64,000 nt of DNA from Bacteroidia bacterium (GCA_030431055.1 JAUIJA010000001.1:310001-374000); one strand, 5' to 3'; positions 19,147 to 28,346 are shown, counted from the first letter of the stretch. A program made the numbers and translations. Notes: generated by a model from the letters alone, not told the origin.

Positions 19147-20400
19147 ATGCAATTAAAGCGTGTTGTAGTTACAGGGCTTGGAGCCCTTACCCCAATTGGA
19201 AATAATATTCAAGAATATTGGGATGGCTTACTAAATGGGAAAAGCGGTGCGGCACCTATTACGTATTACGATACCGAAAAACATAAAACAAAATTTGCTT
19301 GCGAATTAAAAAACTTCAATGTAGAAGATTTTATTCCACGTAAAGAAGTTAGAAGATTAGACAAATTTTCTCAGTACGCTATTGTTGCAAGTGATGAAGC
19401 CATTAAAGATTCTGGAATTTCTCTAGAAAACACAGATAAATATCGTGTAGGAGTTATTTGGGGTGCAGGTATTGGTGGTTTGCAAACTTTTCAAGATGAA
19501 GTAATGAGTTATGCCGCAGGTGATGGAACGCCACGTTTTAATCCATTCTTTATCCCTAAGATGATTGCTGATATTGCACCTGGACACATTTCTATGAGAA
19601 ATGGTTATATGGGACCAAACTACACAACAGTTTCTGCTTGTGCTTCTTCTGCAAATGCTTTAGTAGATGCTTTCAACTACATCCGTTTAGGAATGTGCGA
19701 TGTAATTGTTTCTGGTGGTTCAGAAGCTGCTGTAACAATTGCAGGTATGGGCGGATTTAATTCTATGCAAGCGCTATCAACTCGTAACGAAAGTCCAGAG
19801 TCTGCTTCAAGACCGTTTGATGCTACACGTGATGGATTTGTATTAGGTGAAGGAGCTGGTGCGTTAGTTTTAGAAGAATACGAACACGCAAAAGCGCGTG
19901 GTGCTAAAATATATTGTGAAATAGGTGGCGGTGGGTTATCATCAGATGCTTATCACTTAACTGCTCCGCATCCAGAAGGAATTGGTGTAATTGCAGTAAT
20001 GGAAAACTGTTTACGTGATGCTTGTGTAAATCCTGATGAAGTTGACCACATCAACACACACGGAACTTCAACTCCGTTAGGAGATGTTGCTGAATTAAAA
20101 GCAATTAGTAAAGTCTTTGGTGAACACGCTAAAGACATTAACATCAACTCTACTAAGTCAATGACGGGTCACTTGTTAGGAGCTGCAGGTGCTATAGAAG
20201 CTATTGCTTCAATTTTAGCAATGCAGAATGGTGTTATCCCTCCTACAATTAACCATAGTACAGTTGATGAAAACATTGACCCATCATTAAATCTTACTTT
20301 AAATAAAGCTCAAAAAAGAGATATTAAAGTAGCCATGAGTAATACTTTTGGTTTTGGTGGACATAACGCTTGTGTTTTATTTAAAAAATTAGAGGAATAA
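19147..20400 (+). CDS. fabF: 3-oxoacyl-[acyl-carrier-protein] synthase II
   Basis: Condensing enzyme of fatty-acid elongation. The start at 19147 (MQLKRVVVTGLGALTPIGN) is chosen because the open frame extending back to 19087 adds 20 hydrophobic residues not seen in the family. The 417 residues carry the catalytic Cys in VSACASSANAL, the first His in HINTHGTSTPLGD, Lys in NSTKSMTGH and the second His in TGHLLGAAGA. The glycine-rich NTFGFGGHNACVLF ends the thiolase fold. rnc follows after six bases. Confidence 0.96.
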   Translation: MQLKRVVVTGLGALTPIGNNIQEYWDGLLNGKSGAAPITYYDTEKHKTKFACELKNFNVEDFIPRKEVRRLDKFSQYAIVASDEAIKDSGISLENTDKYRVGVIWGAGIGGLQTFQDEVMSYAAGDGTPRFNPFFIPKMIADIAPGHISMRNGYMGPNYTTVSACASSANALVDAFNYIRLGMCDVIVSGGSEAAVTIAGMGGFNSMQALSTRNESPESASRPFDATRDGFVLGEGAGALVLEEYEHAKARGAKIYCEIGGGGLSSDAYHLTAPHPEGIGVIAVMENCLRDACVNPDEVDHINTHGTSTPLGDVAELKAISKVFGEHAKDININSTKSMTGHLLGAAGAIEAIASILAMQNGVIPPTINHSTVDENIDPSLNLTLNKAQKRDIKVAMSNTFGFGGHNACVLFKKLEE

Positions 20401-20406
20401 TTTCCT

Positions 20407-21150
20407 ATGCGTCGTTTTTTAAAAAAAATATCGAATAATTCCCGTTCTGATGAAGACGGGATTTTTTTTGAAAAAATGAACAAATTGTTAGGTTTCAAGC
20501 CTAAAAATTTATGGTATTATAAAAAAGCCTTCACGCATAGTTCTACCAATAAAACCGATGAAAAAGGAAATCCTTTCAATTATGAAAGACTTGAATTTTT
20601 AGGTGATTCTATGCTCGGCAGTGTAATTTCAGCACATTTATATAATGAAGTTCCTACTGGAGATGAGGGTTATTTAACAAAAATGCGTTCGAAAATTGTA
20701 AGTAGAGAACATTTAAACGAGCTTGGACGCGACTTAAATCTAATTCAGTTTATTGACAGCAAGGTAAATCCGAAACATTTTGGCGAAAATATTCACGGAA
20801 ATATTTTTGAAGCTTTTATTGGTGCTATTTATTTAGATAGAGGATTTAAGTATTGTGAAAAATTTATTTATAAAAAAGTAATTCAGCCTTATGTAGATAT
20901 TCCAAAGCTTGAAGGAAAGGTGATTAGTTACAAAAGTTTGATTATTGAATGGTGTCAAAAAGAAAAAAAACAATTTCAGTTTGATACTTTTGAAGATCAA
21001 GGAAACGAAGGTCAAAAATACTTTGGCGTAAAGCTTTATATTGATAAAAAAGTTGCTGCTAAAGGCAGAGCAACTTCAAAAAAGAAAGCCGAAGAAATTG
21101 CCGCAAAAAGAGCTTTCTTTGTTTTTCAAGATCAAATTGAAAGAAAATAG
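20407..21150 (+). CDS. rnc: Ribonuclease III
   Basis: Double-stranded-RNA endonuclease for rRNA and mRNA processing. The 247 residues show the signature YERLEFLGDSMLGSVISAHLY with its metal-binding Glu and Asp. GNIFEAFIGAIYLDRGF provides the second acidic pair. A C-terminal dsRNA-binding domain starts at about residue 165 (SYKSLIIEWCQKEKKQFQF, ending AAKRAFFVF). The N-terminus is a ~15-residue basic extension (MRRFLKKISNNSR). Confidence 0.95.
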   Translation: MRRFLKKISNNSRSDEDGIFFEKMNKLLGFKPKNLWYYKKAFTHSSTNKTDEKGNPFNYERLEFLGDSMLGSVISAHLYNEVPTGDEGYLTKMRSKIVSREHLNELGRDLNLIQFIDSKVNPKHFGENIHGNIFEAFIGAIYLDRGFKYCEKFIYKKVIQPYVDIPKLEGKVISYKSLIIEWCQKEKKQFQFDTFEDQGNEGQKYFGVKLYIDKKVAAKGRATSKKKAEEIAAKRAFFVFQDQIERK

Positions 21151-21235
21151 TAAACTTTCAACTTTCGTTAATAGTTCCTTAACGAATTCTTACGTTTTAA
21201 TAGAAATAGTATCTTTACATTTAACTTTTTAAAAA

Positions 21236-21709
21236 ATGGCAGTTCATAAACTTCAAATAGACGATTTTATTTCGACTGATTACATGTTAATTGCGATTCA
21301 TTGTTCTATTGAAGATTATCGATTAGCTTTTTTTCTAAATAAAGAATTAAAAATTAAGCTACAAAAAGAGCGAAATTCAATCGAGCTGAAAAAGGAAAGT
21401 AACAAAAGTAGCTTTGACCATTTTTGTTTTGAAGATGTAAAAAACGATGTCTATTGGCATTTAATTTCAAACAAATCAAATTGGGAAAACAACAACACAA
21501 CAAACATTGGCTTTTTTGAAAACGTAGATTCTGTAGCATTTTTAGTTCCAGAATTTAAAACAGCCAATTATATTTTAAAAATTGAAAACATAGACACCAT
21601 TTTTGATATCAAAAGTGTAATTAAAACAATTAAAACAATTCCACTAGTATCATTAGTCTATACAATTGAACAAGATAAATTAAAATCGAAAAATAATTTA
21701 ATTTTTTAG
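21236..21709 (+). CDS. IPExxxVDY family protein
   Basis: Small Bacteroidota protein of unknown function, 157 residues, with no signal peptide or membrane helix. The family motif appears in the variant form VPEFKTANY at about residues 103-111. The middle is rich in Asn and Lys. It sits between rnc and pyk, the usual place for this family in flavobacteria. pyk starts three bases after its stop. Confidence 0.75.
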   Translation: MAVHKLQIDDFISTDYMLIAIHCSIEDYRLAFFLNKELKIKLQKERNSIELKKESNKSSFDHFCFEDVKNDVYWHLISNKSNWENNNTTNIGFFENVDSVAFLVPEFKTANYILKIENIDTIFDIKSVIKTIKTIPLVSLVYTIEQDKLKSKNNLIF

Positions 21710-21712
21710 AAA

Positions 21713-23143
21713 ATGCCAATAAGCAAAAAAACTAAAATAGTAGCCACATTAGGTCCTGCGAGTAACGGAAAAGAAACCATGAAAGCTATGATTGAAGCTG
21801 GAGTTAATGTGTTTCGAATCAACTTTTCACATGCTAATTATGAAGATGTAATAAAACGTATTCAATTTATTCGTGAACTAAATGACGAATTTGGATACAA
21901 CACTTCTATTCTAGCCGATTTACAAGGTCCGAAATTACGCGTTGGTGTAATGAAAGAAGATGTAATCGTAAACAAAGGCGACAAAATTACATTCACAACT
22001 GCAGAAGATATTTTAGGAACAGCAGAGCGTGTTTACATGAATTATAAAGAGTTTCCTAAAGATGTAAATGCTGGCGAACGTATTTTATTAGACGACGGAA
22101 AATTAATTTTTGAAGTTACTAAAACCGATAAAGAAACCGAAGTCGAAGCTGTAGTTGTACAAGGTGGCCCATTAAAGTCAAAAAAAGGAGTAAACTTACC
22201 TAATACAAAAGTTTCACTTCCTGCACTTACAGAAAAAGATATAAAAGACGCTATTTTCGCTATTGAAAACGACGTTGATTGGATTGCGCTTTCATTTGTA
22301 AGAACCTCACAAGACTTAGAAGATTTACAAGATTTAATTGCTGAAAATTCAGATCATAAAATTCCAATTATTGCTAAAATTGAAAAACCAGAAGCAGTAG
22401 AAAACATCGACAAAATCGTTGCTTTTTGCGATGGTTTAATGGTAGCACGTGGTGATTTAGGAGTAGAAGTTCCCGCTGAAGAAGTTCCGCTAATTCAAAA
22501 GAAATTAATTCATCGTGCTAAAACAGCTCGTATTCCTGTAATTGTGGCAACACAAATGATGGAAACCATGATTACAAGTTTAACACCAACACGTGCCGAA
22601 GTAAATGATGTTGCCAATTCGGTAATGGATGGAACTGATGCGGTTATGCTTTCTGGAGAAACATCTGTAGGTAATTATCCTGTACAAGTTATTGAAACGA
22701 TTTCGCGTATTATTGATAGCGTTGAACATTCGCCTTTGATTACAGTTCCATTAAAAGCACCACATATTAGAACAAATCGTTTTATTACAAAGTCTATTTG
22801 TTACCACGCTGCAATTATGGCTGATGATATTGATGCTAAAGCGATTACAACGCTAACTAATTCGGGTTATACAGCCTTTCAAATTTCAGCTTGGCGACCA
22901 AAATCTCATATTTTAGTATTTACATCAAACAAACGTATTTTAACACAGTTAAATTTATTATGGGGCGTTCGTGCTTTTTACTATAATAAGTTTGTAAGTA
23001 CCGATGATACCATTGACGATTTAAACCAAATTTCTAAAGATAGAGGTTACACAACTAAAGGCGATATGATTGTAAATCTCGCTTCTATGCCTATCATGAA
23101 AAAAGGTATGGTAAACACACTTCGTGTTTCGGAAATTGAGTAA
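21713..23143 (+). CDS. pyk: Pyruvate kinase
   Basis: Last step of glycolysis: PEP plus ADP gives pyruvate plus ATP. The 476 residues start with KTKIVATLGPASNGKETM. VFRINFSHAN and LADLQGPKLRVG follow. The catalytic Lys and metal site are in PIIAKIEKPEAVENID and MVARGDLGVEVP. The region VIVATQMMETM...PTRAEVNDVANSVMDGTDAVMLSGET is intact. The C-terminal allosteric domain is present. It is the last gene of the acpP-pyk run and ends before a shared terminator. Confidence 0.96.
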   Translation: MPISKKTKIVATLGPASNGKETMKAMIEAGVNVFRINFSHANYEDVIKRIQFIRELNDEFGYNTSILADLQGPKLRVGVMKEDVIVNKGDKITFTTAEDILGTAERVYMNYKEFPKDVNAGERILLDDGKLIFEVTKTDKETEVEAVVVQGGPLKSKKGVNLPNTKVSLPALTEKDIKDAIFAIENDVDWIALSFVRTSQDLEDLQDLIAENSDHKIPIIAKIEKPEAVENIDKIVAFCDGLMVARGDLGVEVPAEEVPLIQKKLIHRAKTARIPVIVATQMMETMITSLTPTRAEVNDVANSVMDGTDAVMLSGETSVGNYPVQVIETISRIIDSVEHSPLITVPLKAPHIRTNRFITKSICYHAAIMADDIDAKAITTLTNSGYTAFQISAWRPKSHILVFTSNKRILTQLNLLWGVRAFYYNKFVSTDDTIDDLNQISKDRGYTTKGDMIVNLASMPIMKKGMVNTLRVSEIE

Positions 23144-23151
23144 AATAAATC

Positions 23152-23174
23152 TTGTCAATCTGAATTTATTTCAG
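23152..23174 (+). repeat. Dispersed repeat, copy A
   Basis: The 23-base word at 23152-23174 (TTGTCAATCTGAA then TTTATTTCAG) recurs with one mismatch on the other strand at 26895-26917. Its centre CTGAATTTATTTCAG is a short inverted repeat. It lies just after the pyk stop. Confidence 0.6.
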
Positions 23175-23241
23175 ATTCCGAAACTAGTTCGGACTCGAGG
23201 CAAAGCCGTATTAAGCGAAGCTAATGACAAAGCGCTTAAAA

Positions 23242-23270
23242 AAAAACCAGCTTTTCAAGCTGGTTTTTTT
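23242..23270. terminator. Bidirectional terminator between pyk and the cytochrome gene
   Basis: The stem aaaaaccagctt/aagctggttttt with loop TTC is flanked by A and T runs and stands between two convergent genes. It suits pyk (+) and the cytochrome gene (-). Confidence 0.85.
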
Positions 23271-24210
23271 ATTCATGATCTCTTATTCCTTGTGGACCTT
23301 TGGCTCCTTTAGGGTTTGTCCCTTTTAAAGATTGAATATAAGCTAGTAAGCTATTAACATCTTTTGGTGTTAAAATTGCATTCCATCCAACCATACCTTT
23401 TCCTGGATTGCCTCCAAACACAACCACTTTAGCTACGTCATTTAAATCACTTCCATAAATCGAGTAATTATCTGTTAAATTGGGACCTATCGATCCCTTC
23501 CCTCCAATACTATGACAAGCAATACAATTAGTGTTATAAATTTCTAAACCATCTTTAATTGATTTTTTGTTTGATAAATCATAATAAACAATACTATTTT
23601 CATTTAAAACTAATTTTTCCCAATATTTAATGTCTTTTTTAATTTCAGCATTTATGATAGAATCTCGTAACTTCATTTCCTTACTTGCTGAAATACTTTG
23701 TAAATACATTATTAAAGGAAGTATTTCAGATTTTTTTTCTACATAAAACTCATTATTATTGAAATATCTTTTAGTATTTTCATTTATTTCTTTTTGTAAC
23801 GAATCTAATTCTGTTAATATTAAATTCCAACTCTTTTTCTTTAATCTAGTTATTTTTCTGAAATTTTTAAAATTAAGTATGCTTTTGTTTAAACTCTTAT
23901 ATGTTGGCATAGTATCATTTGCTGTAACCATAAAAGAATCCATTAAATTTAAAAAATGCCAAGTATTATCATATTTATCTTTAAGTCCATCTAAACTGAT
24001 TAAAGATTTACTTTCATTAACCTTTAGCGTATGACATTGTTTACAATTTTCTCTTTTATAAATATATTCTCCATATTTTATCAAAGATTTTTTTGGGTGA
24101 TTTAGTTCACCATAGTCGTTTTTTTGATGCAGATTAAAAGAAAAAAATAAAATTAGAAGGCATATTAATAAAATCACTCCTAAAATACTTTTCAAGCTTA
24201 AATACTTCAT
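23269..24210 (-). CDS. Diheme c-type cytochrome, membrane-anchored
   Basis: Probable periplasmic electron carrier, 313 residues. An N-terminal hydrophobic anchor (ILGVILLICLLILFFSF) is followed by two heme c sites, CKQCH near residue 56 and CIACH near residue 230. GMVGW after the second site offers a Met axial ligand. The C-terminal half resembles the second cytochrome domain of CcoP of cbb3 oxidases, including the end LAYIQSLKGTNPKGAKGPQG. No other oxidase subunit is nearby, so it is an orphan. The spacer between the hemes is Lys/Asn-rich and not recognised. Confidence 0.72.
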   Translation of the reverse strand: MKYLSLKSILGVILLICLLILFFSFNLHQKNDYGELNHPKKSLIKYGEYIYKRENCKQCHTLKVNESKSLISLDGLKDKYDNTWHFLNLMDSFMVTANDTMPTYKSLNKSILNFKNFRKITRLKKKSWNLILTELDSLQKEINENTKRYFNNNEFYVEKKSEILPLIMYLQSISASKEMKLRDSIINAEIKKDIKYWEKLVLNENSIVYYDLSNKKSIKDGLEIYNTNCIACHSIGGKGSIGPNLTDNYSIYGSDLNDVAKVVVFGGNPGKGMVGWNAILTPKDVNSLLAYIQSLKGTNPKGAKGPQGIRDHE

Positions 24211-24234
24211 GTTTTTTTATAAAAATAAATAAAT

Positions 24235-25338
24235 TTAAAACTCAAACTTCAATTGCATTGAAATACTTTTCTGTTTGGGTGCTTTTTCTTTTTTTGATTC
24301 TGTGTTTAAATTATGTAGTGAAAGCCCGAGTAAACGCACTGAATTTTTCAACTTTTCTTGATACAATAATTCTTTTGCAACATCAATAATCAAATTTTTA
24401 TCGGCAATAAAATATGGCAGCGTTTTACTTCTTGTTTGTAATGTAAAATCGGAATATTTCAATTTTAGAGTAATTGTTTTTCCAGCGACCTTACTTTTTT
24501 GCAATCGCTTTTCTAGTTCGTTAGCAATATTGATAATTTTTTCTTCTAGAAATACTTCGGAAGTTAGGTTTTCAAAGAAAGTTCGTTCCGCACCAACGGA
24601 TTTCAATGTTCTATTTGGCTTAACTTTACTTTTATGAATACCACGACAAATTTGATAATAATACTGTCCGCTATTGCTAAAATGCTTTTCTAAAAACTCA
24701 AGTGATTTTTGCTTTAAATCGTAACCCGTAAAAATTCCTAATTGGTACATTTTTTCGGCAGTAACTTTTCCTACACCGTAGAATTTTTTAACGTCTAATT
24801 TCTCCAGAAATTCTTCAACTTCATCAGGGTTTACCGTTTTTTGTCCGTTTGGCTTATTATAATCGGAAGCAATTTTAGCCACAAATTTATTGACAGAAAT
24901 TCCAGCTGAAGCGGTTAAACCAACCTCATCAAAAATGCGTTTTCTAATTTCTTGTGCAATTAAAGTGGCACTTTGCAAATTCATTTTGTTTTCGGTAACA
25001 TCTAAATAAGCTTCGTCTAAAGAAAGTGGTTCGACCAAATCGGTATAGTCTAAAAATATTTTCCTGATTTTTTTAGAAATCTCTTTGTAACGGTCAAATC
25101 TTGGTCTAACAAAAATTAATTCGGAGCATAAACGCTTCGCTTGAACGCCACTCATAGCACTTTTTACACCAAATTTTCGAGCTTCGTAACTCGCCGCCGA
25201 AACTACACCGCGAACTTCACTTCCGCCAACGGCTAAAGGTTTTCCTTTGAGTTCAGGATTATCCATTTGTTCTACAGATGCGTAAAATGCATCCATATCG
25301 ATATGAATAATTTTTCTTTGTTTTTCTTCCTGACTCAT
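24235..25338 (-). CDS. dinB: DNA polymerase IV (Y family)
   Basis: Error-prone translesion polymerase. The 367 residues include IHIDMDAFYASVEQ (first metal Asp), the YEARKFGVKSAM finger, SLDEAYLDVTE (catalytic Asp-Glu), the helix-hairpin-helix KFYGVGKVTAEKM and the little-finger domain. The C-terminal QKSISMQLKFEF resembles a beta-clamp-binding tail (QxxL-like QLKFEF). It is divergent from the CYTH gene with only 38 bases between. Confidence 0.95.
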   Translation of the reverse strand: MSQEEKQRKIIHIDMDAFYASVEQMDNPELKGKPLAVGGSEVRGVVSAASYEARKFGVKSAMSGVQAKRLCSELIFVRPRFDRYKEISKKIRKIFLDYTDLVEPLSLDEAYLDVTENKMNLQSATLIAQEIRKRIFDEVGLTASAGISVNKFVAKIASDYNKPNGQKTVNPDEVEEFLEKLDVKKFYGVGKVTAEKMYQLGIFTGYDLKQKSLEFLEKHFSNSGQYYYQICRGIHKSKVKPNRTLKSVGAERTFFENLTSEVFLEEKIINIANELEKRLQKSKVAGKTITLKLKYSDFTLQTRSKTLPYFIADKNLIIDVAKELLYQEKLKNSVRLLGLSLHNLNTESKKEKAPKQKSISMQLKFEF

Positions 25339-25342
25339 CTCA

Positions 25343-25361
25343 CAAATTTACTTTATATTTG
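25343..25361. promoter_or_regulatory. Back-to-back -7 boxes of dinB and the CYTH gene
   Basis: On the minus strand TAAATTTG (25350-25343) faces dinB. On the plus strand TATATTTG (25354-25361) faces the CYTH gene. The predicted dinB start would fall at or next to its ATG, and the CYTH leader would be about nine bases. Confidence 0.45.
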
Positions 25362-25376
25362 ATTAAATTATGTCTA

Positions 25377-25838
25377 ATGATTGAAATTGAACGTAAATTT
25401 TTGGTAAAAGACAATTCGTTTTTAGACGATTTTAGTCGTAGTAACAGAATTGTGCAAGGTTATTTATCATCTCACCCTGAAAGAACGGTTAGAGTTCGAA
25501 TAAAGGGCGAAAATGGCTATTTAACCATAAAAGGAAAGAGCGAAGGTTTTTCACGCTTTGAATGGGAAAAAGAAATTGATATTGATGAAGCTGAAAAACT
25601 ATTGCAACTTTGTGAAAAAGGCGTAATTGATAAAATTCGTTATGATGTAATCGTTGGTACACACATTTTTGAAGTTGATGTTTTTAAAGGCGAAAATGAA
25701 GGTTTAGTCTTAGCCGAAATTGAATTACAAACTGAAGATGAAACTTTTGAAAAACCAAATTGGTTAGGTGAAGAAGTTACCGAAGACATTAAATATTACA
25801 ATTCATATTTAAGTAATCATCCATTTAAAACTTGGTAA
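25377..25838 (+). CDS. CYTH domain protein (class IV adenylate cyclase / thiamine triphosphatase-like)
   Basis: Triphosphate-tunnel enzyme of 153 residues that acts on inorganic or organic triphosphates. The start at 25377 gives MIEIERKFLV with the diagnostic ExExK motif at the N-terminus. A TTG six codons upstream is rejected. Basic and acidic tunnel residues follow in TVRVRIKGENGYLTIKGKS, FEWEKEI and VLAEIELQTED. Bacterial relatives are often tripolyphosphatases. The next gene begins two bases after its stop. Confidence 0.88.
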   Translation: MIEIERKFLVKDNSFLDDFSRSNRIVQGYLSSHPERTVRVRIKGENGYLTIKGKSEGFSRFEWEKEIDIDEAEKLLQLCEKGVIDKIRYDVIVGTHIFEVDVFKGENEGLVLAEIELQTEDETFEKPNWLGEEVTEDIKYYNSYLSNHPFKTW

Positions 25839-25840
25839 AA

Positions 25841-26290
25841 ATGAAATATCTTTTAGGATTATTTATAGCAATTTTTTGTGTTTCATGTGTGAACGTTAAA
25901 GTAGAAAGTTCAAAAAATGTAACAACAATTGACCCGATAAAAACAAAACACGAAGTTTTCTCTTACAAAGAAGGCGACACAACTTATGTAATGCAAAAAT
26001 ACTTTTTGGTTTTACTAAAAAAAGGACCAAATCGTTCGCAAAGTAAAGACGAAACCGCTGAAATTCAAAAAAAACACATGGCTCATATTTCTTGGTTAGC
26101 CGAACAAAATTATATTAGTATTGCTGGGCCAAGTGAAAACCATGAAACTATTTCTGGATTTTTACTTTTTAATACTGAAACTATGAAACAAGCCGATAGT
26201 TTAGCGAAATTAGATCCAGCCGTAAAAGCAGGTCGATTAGAAGTAGAAACAATTCCTTGGTGGGCAGCAAAAGGAAGTAAGTTAAAGTAA
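25841..26290 (+). CDS. YciI-like putative lipoprotein
   Basis: A 149-residue protein. The ATG at 25841 gives a lipoprotein signal peptide, MKYLLGLFIAIFCVSC, with the lipid-carrying Cys at 16. The rest resembles the YCII fold (YFLVLLKKGPNR, HMAHISWLAEQNYISIAGP, GFLLFNTETMKQADSLAKLDPAV). The His and Asp of that fold are seen in these stretches. Function in this setting is unknown. Its 3' end overlaps the convergent TetR gene by nine bases. Confidence 0.7.
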   Translation: MKYLLGLFIAIFCVSCVNVKVESSKNVTTIDPIKTKHEVFSYKEGDTTYVMQKYFLVLLKKGPNRSQSKDETAEIQKKHMAHISWLAEQNYISIAGPSENHETISGFLLFNTETMKQADSLAKLDPAVKAGRLEVETIPWWAAKGSKLK

Positions 26291-26866
26291 ACTAGGATTT
26301 GTAGCAATTCCTTTTAAGCGATATGTAATTAAATAGTTGACAATTTCGGTTTCCGAATGTTGACTGATAATTTTTTCGTACCAAATACGTTTATCTACAT
26401 TTTCAAAATTCACTTCAATAAAAAAATTAATGTCTAAATCTTGAAAAATTAATTCTTCTTCTTTAGCTTTAACCAATAATGGCTTTATAATTTCGCTTCT
26501 AAAATATTCACGATTATCCTGAAAACTCTTCATTACTTTACTTTGATATTTCTGTAAACTTTGAATAAAAACAGGATCGATAGCTTTTATTGTGCTAATT
26601 GAAAAAGTATAGATTTTTACAATTTTTTGTAGCGGATTTAATTCTTCTACTTCATTTATGACTTGAACTTCAACTAAAAAGTTTTTCCAAAGTTCATCTA
26701 CCGTTTCAAATAACAAAGTTTCCTTATTTGTAAAAAGCAAATACAAGGTTTTTTTTGACACGCCAAGTTTTTCGGCAATATCATCCATCGTAAAGTTTTT
26801 TACACCATATTTTAAGAAATATCCAAGTGCTTCACTTATTATAAAATCTTTTTTAGAATTTTCCAT
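26282..26866 (-). CDS. TetR-family transcriptional regulator
   Basis: A 194-residue repressor-type regulator. The N-terminal helix-turn-helix is typical: ALGYFLKYGVKNFTMDDIAEKLGVSKKTLYLLFTNKETL in pieces, about residues 10-48. The remaining all-helical part is the ligand and dimer domain. It lies downstream of the RND efflux genes on the same strand but behind a long terminator, so it may control the pump or something else. The ligand is unknown. Confidence 0.85.
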   Translation of the reverse strand: MENSKKDFIISEALGYFLKYGVKNFTMDDIAEKLGVSKKTLYLLFTNKETLLFETVDELWKNFLVEVQVINEVEELNPLQKIVKIYTFSISTIKAIDPVFIQSLQKYQSKVMKSFQDNREYFRSEIIKPLLVKAKEEELIFQDLDINFFIEVNFENVDKRIWYEKIISQHSETEIVNYLITYRLKGIATNPSLL

Positions 26867-26871
26867 AATTG

Positions 26872-26929
26872 AAAAAGCCTCAAAATTTTAGAAACTGAAA
26901 TAAATTCAGCTTGACAAAAATCTTGAGGC
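26872..26929 (-). terminator. Terminator between the efflux operon and tetR, built on a dispersed repeat
   Basis: Arms gcctcaaaatttt (26877-26889) and aaaatcttgaggc (26917-26929) pair at 12 of 13 positions and, on the minus strand, are followed by TTTTTC. The stem encloses copy B of the dispersed repeat (26895-26917). It ends the efflux operon ahead of tetR. Confidence 0.7.
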
Positions 26930-26940
26930 ATATATTTTAT

Positions 26941-28341
26941 TTATTGGCTTCCACCACCTAATGCTTTGTACAAAGTAATGACAGCATTTAGTTGTTTAAA
27001 CTTGTTGTCTATATAGTTTAATTCGGTATTTAGTGCGTTGTCTTTTGCTGTTAACACTTCTAAATAATTAACCATGCCATATTGTAACAATTCATCGGAA
27101 TAATCAGCTGCCGATTTCAACGCTTCTAATTGTTGTTCTCTTAAAACCAACTTATCTGTTTCGTTTTGATAACTCGCTAAAGCATCGGAAACTTCTTTTC
27201 CTGCAGTTAACAATGTCTTTTCATATGTTAAATATGCTTTTTGTTGATTTGCTTTTGCAACTTCTAATCTTGTTTTATTTTGACGTTGATTAAAAATTGG
27301 TTGCGTAATTCCTGTAACGATATTAGCAAAAATTGAATTTGCCGAAAGCCATTCTTTTAAATCTAAACTTTGAAAGCCACCAGTTGCTGTAATAGTCAAT
27401 GAAGGATAAAAATTACTTCTAGCAACATTTGTTAGCTCAAAAGCATTTCTAAAACTCATTTCAGCAGCAACTACATCAGGTCGGTTGCTTAATAATAGAG
27501 CGGGCACACCAGTTTTAATATCTGCCGTAATGTTTTGATCTTTAAAACTAGTTTTAACAATAGCTCCTGGTTTTTTATTTAGCAATAAATTGAAAGAGTT
27601 TTCCATTACTTTCAAATTGTATTCTAAATCTTTCAACGTAATTTCAGTTGCCCATCTTTGCGCTTCGGTTTGTTTAACCGCTACTTCATTTACACTTCCT
27701 GATTTTTTTAAAGCTGTAATAACCTCAACACTTTCTTCACGATTTTCAAGTGTTTGTTTTACAACTTTAATTTGCTCTTCGGTTGCTAGCATTTGATAAT
27801 AAAGCGTAGCAATATTTGCAATTAATTCTGATTGAACTGCTCTAGTTGCAGCTTCAGTTTGTAAATAGCTTGCTAAAGTTGCGCGTTTATTACTTCTAAT
27901 TTTTCCCCAAATATCAGCTTCCCAACTCAAGTTTGAAGATAATTCATATTGATCGATACTGCTAAACAAACGTCCAAATTGACTATTAGCTGATGTTTCT
28001 TGATGTGTCCATGTTGTATTTAATCCAATGTTTGGTAAATATCCTGCTTTGCCTTGTTTCATATTAGCTTCGGCAGCAACCATATTTTGAATTGCAATTT
28101 GAAGGTCTAAATTATTTTGAATTCCTTCTTCAATATAACTTTGCAATTGCGCATCGGTAAACAACTCTTTCCAAGAAAGCATTCCGATAGAAGTGCTATC
28201 TAAAACAGCTTCTGTTCTGTATAAATTTTCAGTTTCTATTTTTGGTTCGTGATAATCTTTAGCTACAAAACATGATTGCAACGTGAAAGAAACTAATACA
28301 ACCAAAATTCCTATTTTAATTCTTCTTTTTTTCATTTTCAT
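26941..28341 (-). CDS. Outer-membrane efflux lipoprotein, TolC/OprM family
   Basis: Outer-membrane channel of a tripartite RND pump, 466 residues. The lipoprotein signal ends at SFTLQSC. Two outer-membrane efflux repeats follow. NLDLQIAIQNMVAAEANMKQ opens the first coiled-coil, and LLSNRPDVVAAE with NFYPSLTITATGGFQS opens the second. It sits third after the adaptor and pump genes, with a five-base gap to the pump gene. Confidence 0.9.
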   Translation of the reverse strand: MKMKKRRIKIGILVVLVSFTLQSCFVAKDYHEPKIETENLYRTEAVLDSTSIGMLSWKELFTDAQLQSYIEEGIQNNLDLQIAIQNMVAAEANMKQGKAGYLPNIGLNTTWTHQETSANSQFGRLFSSIDQYELSSNLSWEADIWGKIRSNKRATLASYLQTEAATRAVQSELIANIATLYYQMLATEEQIKVVKQTLENREESVEVITALKKSGSVNEVAVKQTEAQRWATEITLKDLEYNLKVMENSFNLLLNKKPGAIVKTSFKDQNITADIKTGVPALLLSNRPDVVAAEMSFRNAFELTNVARSNFYPSLTITATGGFQSLDLKEWLSANSIFANIVTGITQPIFNQRQNKTRLEVAKANQQKAYLTYEKTLLTAGKEVSDALASYQNETDKLVLREQQLEALKSAADYSDELLQYGMVNYLEVLTAKDNALNTELNYIDNKFKQLNAVITLYKALGGGSQ

Positions 28342-28346
28342 TTGTA

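Noticed and set aside
25359..25376. TTG start of the CYTH gene
   Set aside because: It overlaps the -7 box. The ATG at 25377 places the ExExK motif at the N-terminus as in the family.
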